DNA of 6,227 nucleotides from Candidatus Saccharimonadota bacterium (GTDB lineage Bacteria > Patescibacteriota > Saccharimonadia > Saccharimonadales > Saccharimonadaceae): NCBI GenBank assembly GCA_900556355.1, contig UNSP01000016.1, positions 1 through 6,227 on the forward strand. The letters are read 5' to 3'. The notes under the pieces were generated by a model. The model did no database searches, was not told the DNA's origin, and saw only the letters and a list, made by a program, of their open reading frames with translations. Shown here piece by piece: positions 5,936 through 6,227 of this stretch. Every line of letters begins with the position of its first letter. The stretch's first letter is position 1. The translations under genes and the position numbers were made by a program.

Positions 5936-6011
5936 GGGGGCGTAGCTCAGGGGTTAGAGCAGTCGGCTCATAACCGATTGGTCGCTGGTTCGATCCCAGC
6001 CGCCCCCACCA
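5936..6011 (+). tRNA. tRNA with CAU anticodon, probably tRNA-Ile2
   Basis: A complete cloverleaf with encoded CCA (6009-6011). The acceptor GGGGGCG/CGCCCCC is fully paired. The D stem is GCTC/GAGC. The anticodon arm is GTCGG, loop CTCATAA, CCGAT, with anticodon CAT at 5969-5971. The T stem is GCTGG/CCAGC with a normal loop TTCGATC. The paired 1-72 ends and the lack of three G-C pairs at the anticodon stem rule out an initiator. The CGG-CTCATAA-CCG arm and the TTGGTC-GCTGG stretch resemble tRNA-Ile2 of B. subtilis and E. coli as I remember them, which would make it a TilS substrate. Elongator Met is the alternative. Confidence 0.93.
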
Positions 6012-6050
6012 CATTCTGAATTTGAACTTGATAAGCATAAGATGAATATT

Positions 6051-6083
6051 TTTACCATTCCTGCTACAATATTATGTGGTAAA
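6051..6083. repeat. Inverted repeat flanking a -10 box
   Basis: TTTACCA (6051-6057) and TGGTAAA (6077-6083) are perfect 7-base inverted repeats separated by 19 bases that contain the extended -10 of the right-end gene. AATATT before the left arm and TATT after the right arm extend the symmetry imperfectly. It could be an operator; chance is possible in this AT-rich DNA. Confidence 0.45.
6062..6070 (+). promoter_or_regulatory. Extended -10 promoter of the right-end gene
   Basis: TG-C-TACAAT is the same extended -10 form as at the first tRNA. No recognisable -35 box sits 16-18 bases upstream. The predicted start near 6077 gives a leader of about 23 bases without a Shine-Dalgarno. Confidence 0.6.
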
Positions 6084-6099
6084 TATTAAATTTGCAAAA

Positions 6100-6227
6100 A
6101 TGAACAAATTAAAACTCAAACGATTAATTTACAGGATACAGCACGACTATTTGACCCTAAATAATGTCGTTATTGCTGCTGCGATTTTAATTGCTATGAG
6201 TTGGGCTTGGGGCTCCATTGAGTCAAT
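6100..6227 (+). CDS. FtsB/DivIC-like small membrane protein, N-terminal part
   Basis: 42 codons are visible before the window ends. A basic start (five Lys/Arg in the first nine residues), the stretch Tyr-Arg-Ile-Gln-His-Asp-Tyr (11-17) and one hydrophobic helix at about 22-36 predict a single-pass protein with the N-terminus inside. The sequence resembles, from memory, saccharibacterial proteins annotated as septum formation initiator (FtsB/DivIC) family, in which an extracytoplasmic coiled coil follows the helix. That coiled coil is beyond the window, so the family call is inferred. The ATG at 6100 is the first start after the promoter; no Shine-Dalgarno is visible. Confidence 0.65.
   Translation, partial: MNKLKLKRLIYRIQHDYLTLNNVVIAAAILIAMSWAWGSIES

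Noticed and set aside
5936..6011. Initiator tRNA-fMet
   Set aside because: The 1-72 bases pair as G-C and the anticodon stem lacks three consecutive G-C pairs next to the loop.
5856..6038. A 60-codon minus-strand open frame across the second tRNA
   Set aside because: It is the antisense translation of the tRNA; the Gly-Ser-Asn-Gln-Arg-Pro and Thr-Ala-Leu-Thr-Pro-Glu-Leu-Arg stretches are a well-known false protein from tRNA genes.

Overview
The window reads as a piece of a compact bacterial chromosome. My best guess is a Candidate Phyla Radiation genome, probably Saccharibacteria (TM7). The basis is a shortened TilS, tight gene packing, a flavoprotein with a degenerate redox motif, and a right-end protein start that resembles a saccharibacterial FtsB/DivIC-like protein from memory. 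This lineage call is inference. UGA is used as a stop (tilS), so the UGA=glycine code of Gracilibacteria/Absconditabacteria is not in use.

Left block, minus strand (1-3000): tilS (tRNA-Ile lysidine synthase), ftsH (membrane AAA+ zinc protease) and the start of a murJ-like lipid II flippase gene. Gaps are only 22 and 6 bases, so they look like one operon read right to left. The first 55 bases of the window are very GC-rich and do not continue the MurJ protein, so the left edge may be a chimeric join.

Middle (3001-3507): a CAU-anticodon tRNA on the plus strand with a good promoter and a strong intrinsic terminator, then a small minus-strand ORF (54 aa) with a good ribosome binding site, then a divergent promoter region.

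Right block, plus strand (3508-5905): a three-gene, translationally coupled cluster. It encodes a cysteine-free six-helix membrane protein, a freestanding 95-aa ATP-cone protein, and a 456-aa pyridine-nucleotide oxidoreductase of the dihydrolipoamide dehydrogenase/mercuric reductase fold that has lost both redox cysteines. This is the most interesting part of the window: a possible nucleotide-sensing, NAD(P)H-linked membrane redox or transport unit of unknown function.

Right end (5906-6227): a second CAU-anticodon tRNA, then a promoter and the first 42 codons of a small membrane protein resembling FtsB/DivIC-type division proteins. One CAU tRNA is probably elongator Met and the other tRNA-Ile2, the substrate of the TilS encoded here. 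No mobile element, CRISPR array or phage gene was seen.
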